64,000 nucleotides of DNA from Lentzea albidocapillata (GCF_000719115.1 NZ_JOEA01000012.1:62001-126000), one strand, 5' to 3'; shown: positions 24,290-33,459, counted from the first letter of the stretch. Made by a program: numbers and translations. The notes: a model not told the origin generated them from the letters alone.

Positions 24290-25785
24290 TCAATACCCAG
24301 AAGTGGATCAAACACCGCATCAACGGCAAGCCCTGGGACGGCGCTCCGGAACGGCTCGGCGACGTCTACGACCCGACGACCGGCAAGGTCGCCCAGCAGG
24401 TCGCCTACGCGTCAGTGTCCGAAGTGGACGCTGCCGTCAACGCCGCCGCGGAAGCGTTTGCGTCGTGGCGCAACGTGTCCCTGGCGCAGCGCTCGACGGT
24501 GATGTTCAAGTTCCGCGAGCTGCTGAACGACCGCAAGGGCGACCTCGCGAAGATCGTCTCGGCGGAGCACGGCAAGGTCGTGTCCGACGCGGGCGGCGAG
24601 ATCCAGCGGGCGCTGGAGTCGGTCGAGTACGCGTGCGGCATCCCGACCCTGCTGAAGGGCGGGTTCAGCGAGAACGCGTCGACCCGCGTCGACGTCTACT
24701 CGATCCAGCAACCCGTCGGTGTGGTCGGCGTGATCTCGCCGTTCAACTTCCCGGCGATGGTTCCGCTGTGGTTCGTGCCGACCGCAATCGCTTGCGGCAA
24801 CACGGTGGTGCTGAAACCGTCCGAAAAGGACCCGTCGGCGGCGATCTTCATCGCCGAGATGTTCGCCGAGGCCGGGCTCCCGGACGGCGTCCTGAACGTC
24901 GTGCACGGCGACAAGGTGGCCGTCGACCGGCTCCTGGAACACCCGACGGTGAAGGCGATCTCGTTCGTCGGCTCCACGCCGATCGCCCGCTACGTCTACG
25001 AGACCGGCACCGCGCACGGCAAGCGCGTGCAGGCACTCGGTGGTGCCAAGAACCACATGGTCGTCCTGCCCGACGCCGACCTCGACCTGGCCGCGGACGC
25101 CGCGGTCTCCGCCGGTTTCGGCTCGGCCGGTGAACGATGCATGGCGATCTCGGTCGTCGTGGCCGTCGGTGAAGTCGGCGACTCACTGGTGTCGAAGATC
25201 AAGTCCCGGATCGCCGACGTGCAGGTCGGTTCCGGTGCGTCGTGCGAGATGGGACCGCTGGTCACCGGCGTGCATCGGGACAAGGTCACGTCCTATCTGG
25301 ACGCCGGCGTCTCCCAGGGCGCCGTCCTCGCGGTCGACGGCCGCGACCACCCGATCGACGGCGACGAGGGCGGGTTCTGGCTCGGCCCGACGCTCTTCGA
25401 CCACGTCGGCACGGACATGACGATCTACACCGACGAGATCTTCGGCCCGGTCCTCTCGGTCGTCCGCTGCGACACCTACGAGGACGCCGTCGAGATGGTG
25501 AACCGCAACCGGTACGGCAACGGCACCGCGATCTTCACCAACGACGGTGGCGCGGCCCGCCGGTTCCAGAACGAGATCGAGGTCGGCATGGTCGGCGTGA
25601 ACGTGCCGATCCCCGTGCCGGTGGCCTACTACTCGTTCGGTGGCTGGAAGGAATCGCTGTTCGGCGACGCACACGCGTACGGGCCGCACGGCGTGCACTT
25701 CTTCACCCGCTCGAAGGTCGTCACGTCGCGCTGGCTCGATCCGTCGCACGGCGGCGTGAACCTCGGGTTCCCGCAGAACACGTAG
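24286..25785 (+). CDS. mmsA: CoA-acylating (methyl)malonate-semialdehyde dehydrogenase
   Basis: Protein of 499 aa of the aldehyde dehydrogenase superfamily. Catalytic Cys285 is in GSAGERCMAIS. The general-base glutamate of ordinary aldehyde dehydrogenases is not present in the LGGAKNHMVVLPDAD segment, as expected for CoA-dependent MmsA/IolA enzymes. Product is acetyl-CoA or propionyl-CoA. Coupled to the aminotransferase by GTGA, so together they complete reductive pyrimidine or beta-alanine breakdown. A role in valine or inositol catabolism is an alternative. Confidence 0.93.
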   Translation: MINTQKWIKHRINGKPWDGAPERLGDVYDPTTGKVAQQVAYASVSEVDAAVNAAAEAFASWRNVSLAQRSTVMFKFRELLNDRKGDLAKIVSAEHGKVVSDAGGEIQRALESVEYACGIPTLLKGGFSENASTRVDVYSIQQPVGVVGVISPFNFPAMVPLWFVPTAIACGNTVVLKPSEKDPSAAIFIAEMFAEAGLPDGVLNVVHGDKVAVDRLLEHPTVKAISFVGSTPIARYVYETGTAHGKRVQALGGAKNHMVVLPDADLDLAADAAVSAGFGSAGERCMAISVVVAVGEVGDSLVSKIKSRIADVQVGSGASCEMGPLVTGVHRDKVTSYLDAGVSQGAVLAVDGRDHPIDGDEGGFWLGPTLFDHVGTDMTIYTDEIFGPVLSVVRCDTYEDAVEMVNRNRYGNGTAIFTNDGGAARRFQNEIEVGMVGVNVPIPVPVAYYSFGGWKESLFGDAHAYGPHGVHFFTRSKVVTSRWLDPSHGGVNLGFPQNT

Positions 25786-25798
25786 CTGTACCGGGGTT

Positions 25799-25835
25799 TG
25801 CAAGTACCGCCGACTTCGAGCCGGTGGTACTTGCA
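25799..25835. terminator. Bidirectional terminator (13-bp stem)
   Basis: Arms 25799-25811 and 25823-25835 pair with one G.T wobble around an 11-nt loop, between the convergent mmsA and EF-G-like genes. Confidence 0.8.
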
Positions 25836-25845
25836 GACGCCCTGA

Positions 25846-27903
25846 CTACCTTGCCGCGCGAGCCGCCAGCGCCTCCGGCAGCGGGTCGTACCGGGAGAAG
25901 TGACGGGTGAACGTGCCGGTCCCGGACGTCAGCGACCGCAGTTCGACCGCGTACCGCAGCAACTCGGACGACGGCACCTCGGCACGGATCACCGTGCGCC
26001 CGCCCTCGTCCGCCTCGGTCCCGAGCACCCGCCCGCGCCGTCCGGACAGATCGCCCAGCACGGTGCCCAGGTGTTCGTCGGGCAGCCGGATCATGACCTC
26101 GTCCATGGGCTCCAGCAACTGGGTCCGGGCAGCGGACGCGGCCTCCTTCAGCGCCAGCGCACCGGCAGTCTGGAAGGCCGCGTCCGACGAGTCGACAGAG
26201 TGCGCCTTGCCGTCCACGAGCGTCACCCGGACGTCGACGACAGGGGTGCCGTCGTGCAGGCCTCGCTCCAGCTGTGCGCGCACACCCTTCTCGACGGAGG
26301 GGATGAACTGGTGGGGGACCGAGCCACCGACGATCTTGTCCACGAACTCGAAGCCGGTGCCGCGGGGGAGCGGTTCGACCACGATGTCGCACACCGCGTA
26401 CTGGCCATGACCTCCAGATTGCTTGACGTGCCGGCCGTGGCCTTTCGCGGGCCCGGCAAAGGTTTCACGGAACGCGACGCGCACCGGTTCGGTGTCGATC
26501 TCCGCGCCGCCGGCCCGCAGCCGGGCCAGCACGACGTCGGCGTGCGCCTCGCCCATGCACCACAGGACCATCTGGTGCGTCTCGGCGTTGCGGTCCAGGC
26601 GCAGTGTCGGGTCGCTCGCGACGAGGCGGTTCAGGTTGCGGGCCAGGTTGTCCTCGTCGCTGCGGGTGCGCGGCACGACAGCGATGGGCAGCAACGGTTC
26701 CGGCATGTTCCACGGCGCCATGAGCAGCGGCTGTTCGGGCGCGGACACGGTGTCGCCGGTCTCGGCGGTGGTCAGTTTCGTCAACGCGCACAGGTCGCCG
26801 GCGACGCAGTAGGGGACCTCGCGCAGCGACGAGCCCAGCGGCGAGTAGATGTGGGCCACGCGTTCGTCGGCGTCGTGGTCCTCGTGGCCGCGGTCGGCCA
26901 TGCCGTGGCCGGAGACGTGCACGGGCCGTTCGGGGCGCAGGGTGCCGGAGAAGACGCGGACCAGCGACACGCGGCCGACGTAGGAGTCCACTGCGGTGCG
27001 GACCACCTCGGCGACGAGTGGCCCGTCCGGGTCGGCGGCCAGGCGGGGCTGCGGGATGCCGTCCACCGACGTCACGGACGGAAGCTCGTGCTCCAGCGGT
27101 GACGGGAAGGCGCGCGCGATGCCGTCCATCAGCTCCACCAGGCCCATGCCGGTTGCGGCGCACACGGGCATCACGGGGTGGAACGAGCCGCGCGTGACGG
27201 CGGTCTCCAGATCGGCGATCAGCGTGTCCTGGTCGATCTCCTCGCCCGCCAGGTAGCGGTCCATGAGGGTCTCGTCCTCGCTCTCGGCGATGATTCCCTC
27301 GATCAACGCCGCGCGCTCGTCCGGGTAGTTCTCACCGGACGTCAGCAGCCCGACGAGTGAGTCGCCCTCCTGCATGTACAACGGCACGACGCCCGGGCCG
27401 AACGCCGCCTGGCACTCGATGACCTCGTTGCCGAAGTTCGCACGGTGGTGGTCGGTGCGTGTGATGACGACGGCGCGAGGCATGCCGACGAGAGCGCACT
27501 CCTCCCACAACGAGATGGTGGCCGCGTCGACGCCTTCGAAAGCGTTGACAACAAAAAGGGCCGCGTCCGCGGCCCGAAGTCCTGCCCTGAGCTCACCCAC
27601 GAAGTCGACGTATCCGGGGGTGTCGATCAGGTTGATCTTGATGTCCCCGTGCTGGATCGGAGCCACGGCGAGGCCTACCGATCGTTGTTGTCGCACGGCC
27701 GCCGGGTCGTGGTCGCAGACCGTGGTGCCCTCGGTGACCGATCCCGCGCGGGTCAGGACACCGGTGGCGGCGAGCAGGGCCTCAGTGAGCGTCGTCTTGC
27801 CCGCCCCGGAGGGCCCCACGAGCACGACGTTGCGGACCTTGGCCGGGTCGTCCACAGCGACCGCGCCTGCCGATGTGCCGTTGTCGGAGTGCTTGCTTCC
27901 CAT
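25846..27903 (-). CDS. Elongation factor G-like GTPase (EF-G2 type)
   Basis: Protein of 685 aa with the full EF-G domain order. The P-loop is VGPSGAGKTTL (29-39) and G3 is LIDTPGY (92-98). The G4 position reads TRTD (148-151) instead of NKxD, a departure expected to weaken guanine recognition. Domain IV has the HGRHVKQSGGHGQYAV loop. It fits the second, non-essential EF-G of mycobacteria (FusA2-like), for which ribosome-stimulated GTPase was reported lacking in M. smegmatis. ATG 27903 has GGAGG upstream. Divergent from pdxS. Confidence 0.9.
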   Translation of the reverse strand: MGSKHSDNGTSAGAVAVDDPAKVRNVVLVGPSGAGKTTLTEALLAATGVLTRAGSVTEGTTVCDHDPAAVRQQRSVGLAVAPIQHGDIKINLIDTPGYVDFVGELRAGLRAADAALFVVNAFEGVDAATISLWEECALVGMPRAVVITRTDHHRANFGNEVIECQAAFGPGVVPLYMQEGDSLVGLLTSGENYPDERAALIEGIIAESEDETLMDRYLAGEEIDQDTLIADLETAVTRGSFHPVMPVCAATGMGLVELMDGIARAFPSPLEHELPSVTSVDGIPQPRLAADPDGPLVAEVVRTAVDSYVGRVSLVRVFSGTLRPERPVHVSGHGMADRGHEDHDADERVAHIYSPLGSSLREVPYCVAGDLCALTKLTTAETGDTVSAPEQPLLMAPWNMPEPLLPIAVVPRTRSDEDNLARNLNRLVASDPTLRLDRNAETHQMVLWCMGEAHADVVLARLRAGGAEIDTEPVRVAFRETFAGPAKGHGRHVKQSGGHGQYAVCDIVVEPLPRGTGFEFVDKIVGGSVPHQFIPSVEKGVRAQLERGLHDGTPVVDVRVTLVDGKAHSVDSSDAAFQTAGALALKEAASAARTQLLEPMDEVMIRLPDEHLGTVLGDLSGRRGRVLGTEADEGGRTVIRAEVPSSELLRYAVELRSLTSGTGTFTRHFSRYDPLPEALAARAAR

Positions 27904-28150
27904 GGCGACCTCCGTCAAGTCGTAGTGTTCGATCTCACACCCGTTCACCTCCCGGGACAACCCCGCTGGCCCGATCGGATGCCCGCCGCCTCGCGAACAT
28001 GTTTCACGGACTTGCCCAGTGATGAGGCTCACGACCTGCGGCTGATCGGAAAGTGGCCTTCTGGATCGCGGCTCCAGTGGCTTGGGCGAGAGGGCCACAG
28101 CGGACGTACGGTGAGTTCACCAAGACTTCCCCTCGTGAAAGGTCACCCCG

Positions 28151-29044
28151 GTGAGCACTGATCAGGTCACGGGCACCGCCCGCGTCAAGCGCGGCATGGC
28201 CGAGATGCTCAAGGGCGGCGTCATCATGGACGTGGTCGACGCCACCCAGGCGAAGATCGCGGAGGACGCGGGCGCCGTCGCCGTCATGGCCCTCGAGCGC
28301 GTGCCCGCCGACATCCGCTCCCAGGGCGGCGTCGCGCGCATGAGCGACCCCGACCTGATCGACGGGATCATCAACGCCGTCTCGATCCCGGTCATGGCGA
28401 AGGCCCGCATCGGCCACTTCGTCGAGGCCCAGGTCCTCGCGTCGCTCGGTGTCGACTATATCGACGAGTCCGAGGTGCTGACCCCGGCCGACTACGCCAA
28501 CCACATCGACAAGTGGGCGTTCACCGTTCCCTTCGTCTGTGGCGCGACGAACCTGGGTGAGGCGCTGCGCCGCATCACCGAGGGCGCGGCCATGATCCGC
28601 TCCAAGGGCGAGGCCGGCACCGGTGACGTCTCGAACGCCACCACGCACATGCGCAAGATCCGCCAGGAGATCCGCCGCCTGCAGAACCTCCCCGAGGACG
28701 AGCTCTACGTCGCCGCCAAGGAGCTCCAGGCGCCGTACGAGCTGGTCAAGGAGATCGCGCAGAACGGCAAGCTCCCCGTCGTGCTGTTCACCGCGGGCGG
28801 CATCGCCACCCCGGCCGACGCCGCGATGATGATGCAGCTCGGCGCCGAGGGCGTGTTCGTCGGTTCCGGCATCTTCAAGTCTGGCAACCCGGTCCAGCGC
28901 GCCGAGGCCATCGTGAAGGCCACCACCTTCCACGACGACCCCGACGTCATCGCCAAGGTCTCGCGCGGCCTGGGTGAGGCCATGGTCGGCATCAATGTCG
29001 ACGAGATCCCGGAGCCGCACCGCCTCTCCGAGCGCGGCTGGTAG
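28151..29044 (+). CDS. pdxS: Pyridoxal 5-phosphate synthase lyase subunit
   Basis: Protein of 297 aa, the (beta/alpha)8 synthase that builds PLP from ribose 5-phosphate, glyceraldehyde 3-phosphate and ammonia. Key residues: Asp27, Lys84 ([10 protein letters not shown]) and Lys152 (RSKGEAGTG). GTG start 28151 with GAAAGG upstream. Its glutaminase partner pdxT is 7 kb away at 36263, whereas they are nearly adjacent in mycobacteria. The upstream 247 bp shared with EF-G2 contains no recognisable PdxR-type gene. Confidence 0.97.
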   Translation: MSTDQVTGTARVKRGMAEMLKGGVIMDVVDATQAKIAEDAGAVAVMALERVPADIRSQGGVARMSDPDLIDGIINAVSIPVMAKARIGHFVEAQVLASLGVDYIDESEVLTPADYANHIDKWAFTVPFVCGATNLGEALRRITEGAAMIRSKGEAGTGDVSNATTHMRKIRQEIRRLQNLPEDELYVAAKELQAPYELVKEIAQNGKLPVVLFTAGGIATPADAAMMMQLGAEGVFVGSGIFKSGNPVQRAEAIVKATTFHDDPDVIAKVSRGLGEAMVGINVDEIPEPHRLSERGW

Positions 29045-29058
29045 ACAGAGCCCCGAAC

Positions 29059-29091
29059 CGAAGGCGCACCGCACGAAGCGGTGCGCCTTCG
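29059..29091. terminator. Bidirectional terminator (14-bp perfect stem)
   Basis: Arms 29059-29072 and 29078-29091 pair perfectly with an ACGAA loop, followed on the plus strand by TCGTTTC. It lies between the convergent pdxS and helD-like genes. Confidence 0.85.
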
Positions 29092-29096
29092 TCGTT

Positions 29097-31274
29097 TCAG
29101 CTCGTCGTGCCCACGCTTTCCACGAGACCGGACAGAGCGGCGGGCAACGCCTCGTGGTGCAGCACGCCGAGCCGTTGCGTGGCACGGGTCAGCGCCACGT
29201 ACAGCTCCGCCGCACCGCGCGGCCCTCCGGCCAGGATCCGTTCCGGCGCGACGACGAGCACCGAGTCGTACTCCAGGCCCTTGGTCTCGGCGGCGGGCAC
29301 CGTGCCGGGCACGCCGGGCAGCCCGATCACCACGCTCGTTCCCTCGAACTCCGCCTCCTGCTTGGTGAACTCCTCGATGGCGCCGGCCAGCTCCTCCTCG
29401 GTCACCAGTCGTGCCCAGGGCTGAACGCCGTTGGCGCGCACCGAATCGGGAGCCTTCACGTCCGGCGCGAACTCGGCCAGCACCCGTGCCGCGACGGCCA
29501 TGATCTCCGCGGGCGTGCGGTAGTTGACCGTCAGCGACCGGTACTCCCAGCGTCCCGGCACGTACGGGTCGAGCATCTGGCCCCACGACGTGGCACCCGC
29601 CGCCGCGCGACGCTGCGCCAGGTCGCCCACCACCGTGAAGGAACGGCCCGGGCAGCGGCGCATCAGCACGCGCCAGTCCATTTCGGACAGTTCCTGCGCC
29701 TCGTCCACCACCACGTGCCGGTAGGTCCAGGCGCGGTCCGCCAGCGCTCGTTCCGCGAGCGTGCGCTGGTCGTGGTCCTCGAAGCGCTCGGCCAGGTCCT
29801 CGGCGAACAACATGTCCGAGGCGAAGAGGTGGTCCTCGTCGTCCATGTGGTCGAAGCGGCCGACCATGCTGTCGAGCACCTCGGCCGCGTACCGGGCCTC
29901 GGCCCGGCGTTCCGCCGCCGCGGCCTGGTCGTCGGCCTGCTCGGTGCCGTCCTTGCCCAGCAGGTCGTGCAGCTCGTCGAGCAACGGCACGTCCGAGATC
30001 GTCCAGGGCTCGCCCTCGGCGCGCAGCAGCGACGGGTCCGCACCCGCAGCCGCGAGTGCCTCGGCCGACGAGTACAGCTCGCCCAGCAGTTCGAACGGCG
30101 TCATGATCGGCCACAGGAAGTCCAGCGCCGCGACGAAGCTCTCGTCGTCGTCGAGGTCCTTGACCAGGCCGGACCGCATGTCCTCCCAGGCCTGCTTGTC
30201 CGACCGGGACATCCAGCCCTTGCCGATCCGGCCGATCGCCCGCTCGGTGAGGACGTACGTGACGATCTCGCGGAACACCGCGCGGGCCTCGTTGTGCGGC
30301 AGGCCGCTGTCGCGCGCCTCCTGACGGGCCCACTCGGCGACGTCCGCGCCGATCTGCACGACGACGTCCTTCATGCCGATGGGAATCGGCTCGGCGGGAA
30401 CGCGCTGCCGGGCCCCGACGGCCGCCTTCAGCACGTCGACCATCGCGCGCGAACCCTTGAGCCGCGCGACGTCCGGAGCGTCCTCGGCGGTCGCGACCAG
30501 ACCCGGCAGCAGGCTGCCCGCGGTCGAGAACACGACGTCCGACTCGCCCAGCGACGGCAGCACGCGGCCGATGTGGTTGAGGAACGCGGGGTTCGGGCCG
30601 ACGACGAGCACGCCGTGCCGTTCCATGCGCTCTCGTTGGGTGTACATCAGGTACGCGACGCGGTGCAGCGCCACGACCGTCTTGCCGGTGCCGGGGCCAC
30701 CCTCGATCACCAGCACGCCGGGGTGGTCCAGCCGGATGATCGCGTCCTGCTCGGACTGGATGGTCGCGACGATGTCGCGCATGCCCTCGCCACGCGGCGC
30801 GTTCAACGCCTCCAGCAGGGCCACGTCGCCCTGCTCCTCGCCGAGCTTGCCGAACACCTCGTCGGTGAAACCGGTCACGGTGCGGCGGCGGGTGAGGAAC
30901 TGACGGCGCCGGAGCATGCCCTCAGGCGTGGCCCCGGTGGCGGTGTAGAACGGCCGCGCCGCCGGTGCCCGCCAGTCGAGCAGCGCCGGTTCGAACTCGT
31001 TCTCCTCGTCGAACAGCCCGATGCGGCCGATGTAGGAACGGTCGCCGTCGACGCTGTCCAACCGGCCGAAGCACAGGCCGTAGTCGGCCACGTTCAGGCG
31101 CTTCATCTCGCGGTGCCGGGCGCGCACCTCGTTGTCACGGTCCATCGCGGTCTCGCCGGTGCCACCCAGCGCCGACAGGTACGCGGCCTTCACGCGCGCG
31201 CGTTCCCCATCGAGCCGTGCGTAGAGCTCGGCTACGTACTCACGCTCGGACTGCAGTTCTTCTTCGTAACCCAC
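29097..31274 (-). CDS. HelD/HelR-like RNA polymerase-associated helicase
   Basis: Protein of 725 aa of the UvrD/Rep-like superfamily 1. A coiled N-terminus (about 1-60) is followed by GRIGLFDEENE/LLDWRAPAARPFYTA, typical of HelD. Walker A is EGGPGTGKTVVALHR (191-205), motif II is VVVDEAQELSEMDWR, and there is a late VALTRATQRL motif VI. HelD proteins pry RNA polymerase off DNA; the actinobacterial HelR subgroup protects it from rifamycins. GTG 31274 has GGGGAG upstream. A 21-bp palindrome like the rifamycin-associated element lies 55 bp upstream, supporting HelR over a generic helicase. Confidence 0.88.
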   Translation of the reverse strand: MGYEEELQSEREYVAELYARLDGERARVKAAYLSALGGTGETAMDRDNEVRARHREMKRLNVADYGLCFGRLDSVDGDRSYIGRIGLFDEENEFEPALLDWRAPAARPFYTATGATPEGMLRRRQFLTRRRTVTGFTDEVFGKLGEEQGDVALLEALNAPRGEGMRDIVATIQSEQDAIIRLDHPGVLVIEGGPGTGKTVVALHRVAYLMYTQRERMERHGVLVVGPNPAFLNHIGRVLPSLGESDVVFSTAGSLLPGLVATAEDAPDVARLKGSRAMVDVLKAAVGARQRVPAEPIPIGMKDVVVQIGADVAEWARQEARDSGLPHNEARAVFREIVTYVLTERAIGRIGKGWMSRSDKQAWEDMRSGLVKDLDDDESFVAALDFLWPIMTPFELLGELYSSAEALAAAGADPSLLRAEGEPWTISDVPLLDELHDLLGKDGTEQADDQAAAAERRAEARYAAEVLDSMVGRFDHMDDEDHLFASDMLFAEDLAERFEDHDQRTLAERALADRAWTYRHVVVDEAQELSEMDWRVLMRRCPGRSFTVVGDLAQRRAAAGATSWGQMLDPYVPGRWEYRSLTVNYRTPAEIMAVAARVLAEFAPDVKAPDSVRANGVQPWARLVTEEELAGAIEEFTKQEAEFEGTSVVIGLPGVPGTVPAAETKGLEYDSVLVVAPERILAGGPRGAAELYVALTRATQRLGVLHHEALPAALSGLVESVGTTS

Positions 31275-31328
31275 GTGCTCCCCAGTGCGCCTGTGTTCTG
31301 GCTGAGGCGATGAGTGTGAACGATGCAC

Positions 31329-31349
31329 GGGGCCTTGTGGCAAGGCCCC
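31329..31349. promoter_or_regulatory. Rifamycin-associated-element-like palindrome upstream of helD/helR
   Basis: Perfect inverted repeat GGGGCCTTG-TGG-CAAGGCCCC, 55 bp upstream of the helicase start. From memory it matches the form of the rifamycin-associated element found before rifamycin-inactivating genes and helR in actinomycetes. It lacks a following U tract, and no gene ends just before it. Confidence 0.75.
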
Positions 31350-31408
31350 CTGTCTGCTATACGGTTAAGTGGGAAGAATCGCACCGCGAGCCGGTGAAGC
31401 CGCCTTGG

Positions 31409-31963
31409 CTAGACGGTGTGCTCCATGACCATCATCGCGGTCGTACCCGGCTCCAGCGCCTTGCAGATGTGCGGCACGTCGCCGGGATAGACGATGTAGT
31501 CACCGGGCCCGAGCTCGACCGGGTCTTCGGCGAGGCCCGCCAGGCAGCGGCCGGTCGCCACGATCATGTGCTCGATGCTGCCCGGCACGTGGGGCAGTGA
31601 CTCGCGGGCGCCGCCCGGTTCGAGGGCCAGCCAGTAGATGTCGTGCTTGGTGCCCGGACGGCACGCGGCCAGCAGTGTCGCCGAGTAGTGCGCGCGTTCG
31701 GAGTGGATGACCGGGCCCTCGCCCGCGCGGATCACCTGCACGCGCGGCACGGCGGGTTCGACGAGCTGGCTGAACGGGACCCCCAGCGCCACGCCCAGTG
31801 CCCACAGGGTCTCCACGCTGGGGTTTCCGGCGCCGGACTCCAGTTGCGAGAGCGTCGACTTCGCCACGCCGGCCTTCTTGGCGACCTCGGAGAGCGACAT
31901 GCCGGTGCGATCGCGCTCCCGGCGGAGGTTGGCCGCGATGAGGTCGAGTGGTGCGTTCGACAC
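31409..31963 (-). CDS. XRE-cupin transcriptional regulator
   Basis: Protein of 184 aa. The XRE helix-turn-helix is at about 15-65 (LSEVAKKAGVAKSTLSQLES, then GAGNPSVETLWALG). A cupin domain is at about 75-184, including YWLALEPGG, GSIEHMIVATG and the GPGDYIVYPGDVPH loop. Such regulators sense a small ligand through the cupin. GTG 31963 was chosen because the operator palindrome at 31976-31991 then lies outside the gene; GTG 31993 is open as well. Divergent from azlCD, which it probably controls. Confidence 0.88.
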   Translation of the reverse strand: MSNAPLDLIAANLRRERDRTGMSLSEVAKKAGVAKSTLSQLESGAGNPSVETLWALGVALGVPFSQLVEPAVPRVQVIRAGEGPVIHSERAHYSATLLAACRPGTKHDIYWLALEPGGARESLPHVPGSIEHMIVATGRCLAGLAEDPVELGPGDYIVYPGDVPHICKALEPGTTAMMVMEHTV

Positions 31964-31975
31964 AGAAGTCCATCC

Positions 31976-32013
31976 GTTCGTCTTGACGAACACCAGTCCC
32001 AGGTGTTCATCTT
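31976..32013. promoter_or_regulatory. Operator and azlC promoter
   Basis: GTTCGTC-TT-GACGAAC (31976-31991) is a 7-bp-arm palindrome between the XRE-cupin and azlC genes. TTGACG (31983-31988) inside it could be the azlC -35, with CATCTT (32008-32013) as -10 at 19-bp spacing. Transcription would then begin at or next to the azlC GTG, giving a leaderless mRNA, and the regulator would cover the -35. Confidence 0.5.
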
Positions 32014-32018
32014 AATGG

Positions 32019-32723
32019 GTGGTGCGTTCGATCTGGCGAACTCTTGATGCTGTGCTCCTGCGTGACGTGGCCGCAGTCGCACTCGGTGCCGCGGTGACCG
32101 GTGCCTCGTTCGGTGCGATCTCGGTCGGCTCCGGCCTGCCGTGGTGGATGCCGGTGCTGATGTCGCTGGTGATCTTCGCGGGCGGGTCGCAGTTCATGGC
32201 TGTGGGCATTGTCGCCGCTGGTGGCAGCCCTGCCGCGGCGGTGCTGGCCGGGCTCGTGCTCAACGCGCGGCACCTGCCGTTCGGGCTGGCGATCGGGGAC
32301 GTGCTGGGCAGGAGCCCGCTCGCCCGGATCGTCGGCAGCCACCTGCTGATCGACGAGTCCACGGCGTTCGCGATGTCGCAGAAGGACCCCGCGAGAGCGC
32401 GTGCGGCCTACTGGGCGTGCGGCGTGTCGCTGTTCTTCAGCTGGAACACGGGCGTGCTCATCGGTGCGCTCGTGGGGCAGGCGATCGGCGACCCGATGAC
32501 GTTCGGGCTGGACGCGGCGTTCCCGGCGGCCCTGCTGGCGCTCACGCTGCCGGCGCTCAAGGACGCGGCTACGCGCAACGCAGCACTCGTGGGTGCGGCT
32601 ATAGCGCTCGCTACGACGCCGTTCCTGCCTGCGGGTGTGCCGGTGCTGCTTGCGCTCGCCGGACTGTTCGCGTTTCGCACCACTAAGAAGAAGGAGGAGC
32701 CGTGCCCGTCACCGCAGTTTTGA
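32019..32723 (+). CDS. azlC: AzlC-family branched-chain amino acid exporter, large subunit
   Basis: Protein of 234 aa with about seven membrane helices. The family motif around VIFAGGSQFMAVG and LVLNARHLPFGLAIGDVL is clear, as is HLLIDESTAFAM. With AzlD it exports branched-chain amino acids or analogues. It starts at GTG 32019 or the adjacent GTG 32022, without a Shine-Dalgarno. The last 22 bp overlap azlD. Regulated probably by the divergent XRE-cupin protein. Confidence 0.92.
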   Translation: MVRSIWRTLDAVLLRDVAAVALGAAVTGASFGAISVGSGLPWWMPVLMSLVIFAGGSQFMAVGIVAAGGSPAAAVLAGLVLNARHLPFGLAIGDVLGRSPLARIVGSHLLIDESTAFAMSQKDPARARAAYWACGVSLFFSWNTGVLIGALVGQAIGDPMTFGLDAAFPAALLALTLPALKDAATRNAALVGAAIALATTPFLPAGVPVLLALAGLFAFRTTKKKEEPCPSPQF

Positions 32724-33010
32724 TCCTGGCCGCCGGCACCTTCGCCATCCGGTTCGCCGGACCGTTGTTGCGCGACCGCGTGACCCTGCCGGATCGGGTG
32801 CGCGAACTGATGTCGGCGTCCGCGACGGTGTTGCTGCTGGCACTGGTGGCGGTCTCGGCGTTGACGAACGGCAAGCAGTTCGGCGGCTGGGCACTCGCCA
32901 TCGGAGTTGCGGTCGGCGGCATTGCGGCGTGGCGGAAACTGCCTTTCGTCGCTGTCATCGTGCTGGCCGCGGTGACTACGGCGGGACTGAGGTTCATCGG
33001 CGTGGCTTGA
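32702..33010 (+). CDS. azlD: AzlD-family branched-chain amino acid exporter, small subunit
   Basis: Protein of 102 aa with four hydrophobic helices; FAIRFAGPLLRDR near the start and VAVGGIAAWRKLP are typical of AzlD. GTG 32702 has a strong AAGGAGGAG ribosome site inside the end of azlC. Forms the two-component exporter with AzlC. It converges on the Lrp gene with an 8-bp gap and no obvious terminator. Confidence 0.92.
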   Translation: MPVTAVLILAAGTFAIRFAGPLLRDRVTLPDRVRELMSASATVLLLALVAVSALTNGKQFGGWALAIGVAVGGIAAWRKLPFVAVIVLAAVTTAGLRFIGVA

Positions 33011-33018
33011 GCAGCCGA

Positions 33019-33459
33019 TCAATGCTTCCTGACGTGCGAGAAAAGCAGGTTTGTATGAACCTCCGTCACCTCTCGGCGGCTCGTGAACTTGTCGAGCACG
33101 AGTCGTTGGAGATGGCCGACGTCCGATACCGCGACGTGCACCAGGAAATCTTCTGGACCCGTCACGTGTGAGAGCGCGAGCGTTTCGGGGAGCGACAGCA
33201 CGTATGCCATGAACGGGTCGACGATTTCCTTGGTGTGCGGGCGGATCTTCACCGCGAGCATCGCCTGGACGTGCTGCCCGACCGCGCCGGGATCGATCTC
33301 GGCGTGGTAGCCGGTGATCACGCCGCGCTCCCGCAGCGCCCGGTGCCGGACCACCGCCGTGGACTGCGCGACGTTGACGCGTTCGGCCAGGTCCTTGTTC
33401 TGCAGCCGCGCGTCCTTCCGCAGCTCCCGCACGATGGCCTCGTCGATCGAATCCAGCAC
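33019..33459 (-). CDS. Lrp/AsnC-family regulator
   Basis: Protein of 146 aa. N-terminal winged helix (LDSIDEAIVRELRKDARLQN, then KDLAERVNVAQSTAVVRHRAL), then the RAM/AsnC ligand domain (AMLAVKIRPHTKEIVDPFM to the C-terminus). GTG 33459 is chosen for its GGAG seven nt upstream; GTG 33477 is in frame. Divergent from the Met/Cys lyase gene with 74 bp between, so it probably senses an amino acid and controls that gene. Confidence 0.9.
   Translation of the reverse strand: MLDSIDEAIVRELRKDARLQNKDLAERVNVAQSTAVVRHRALRERGVITGYHAEIDPGAVGQHVQAMLAVKIRPHTKEIVDPFMAYVLSLPETLALSHVTGPEDFLVHVAVSDVGHLQRLVLDKFTSRREVTEVHTNLLFSHVRKH

Noticed and set aside
31329..31349. The GGGGCCTTG/CAAGGCCCC palindrome as a terminator
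   Set aside because: No gene ends just before it on either strand and no U tract follows; its place upstream of the helD-like start fits a promoter element better.
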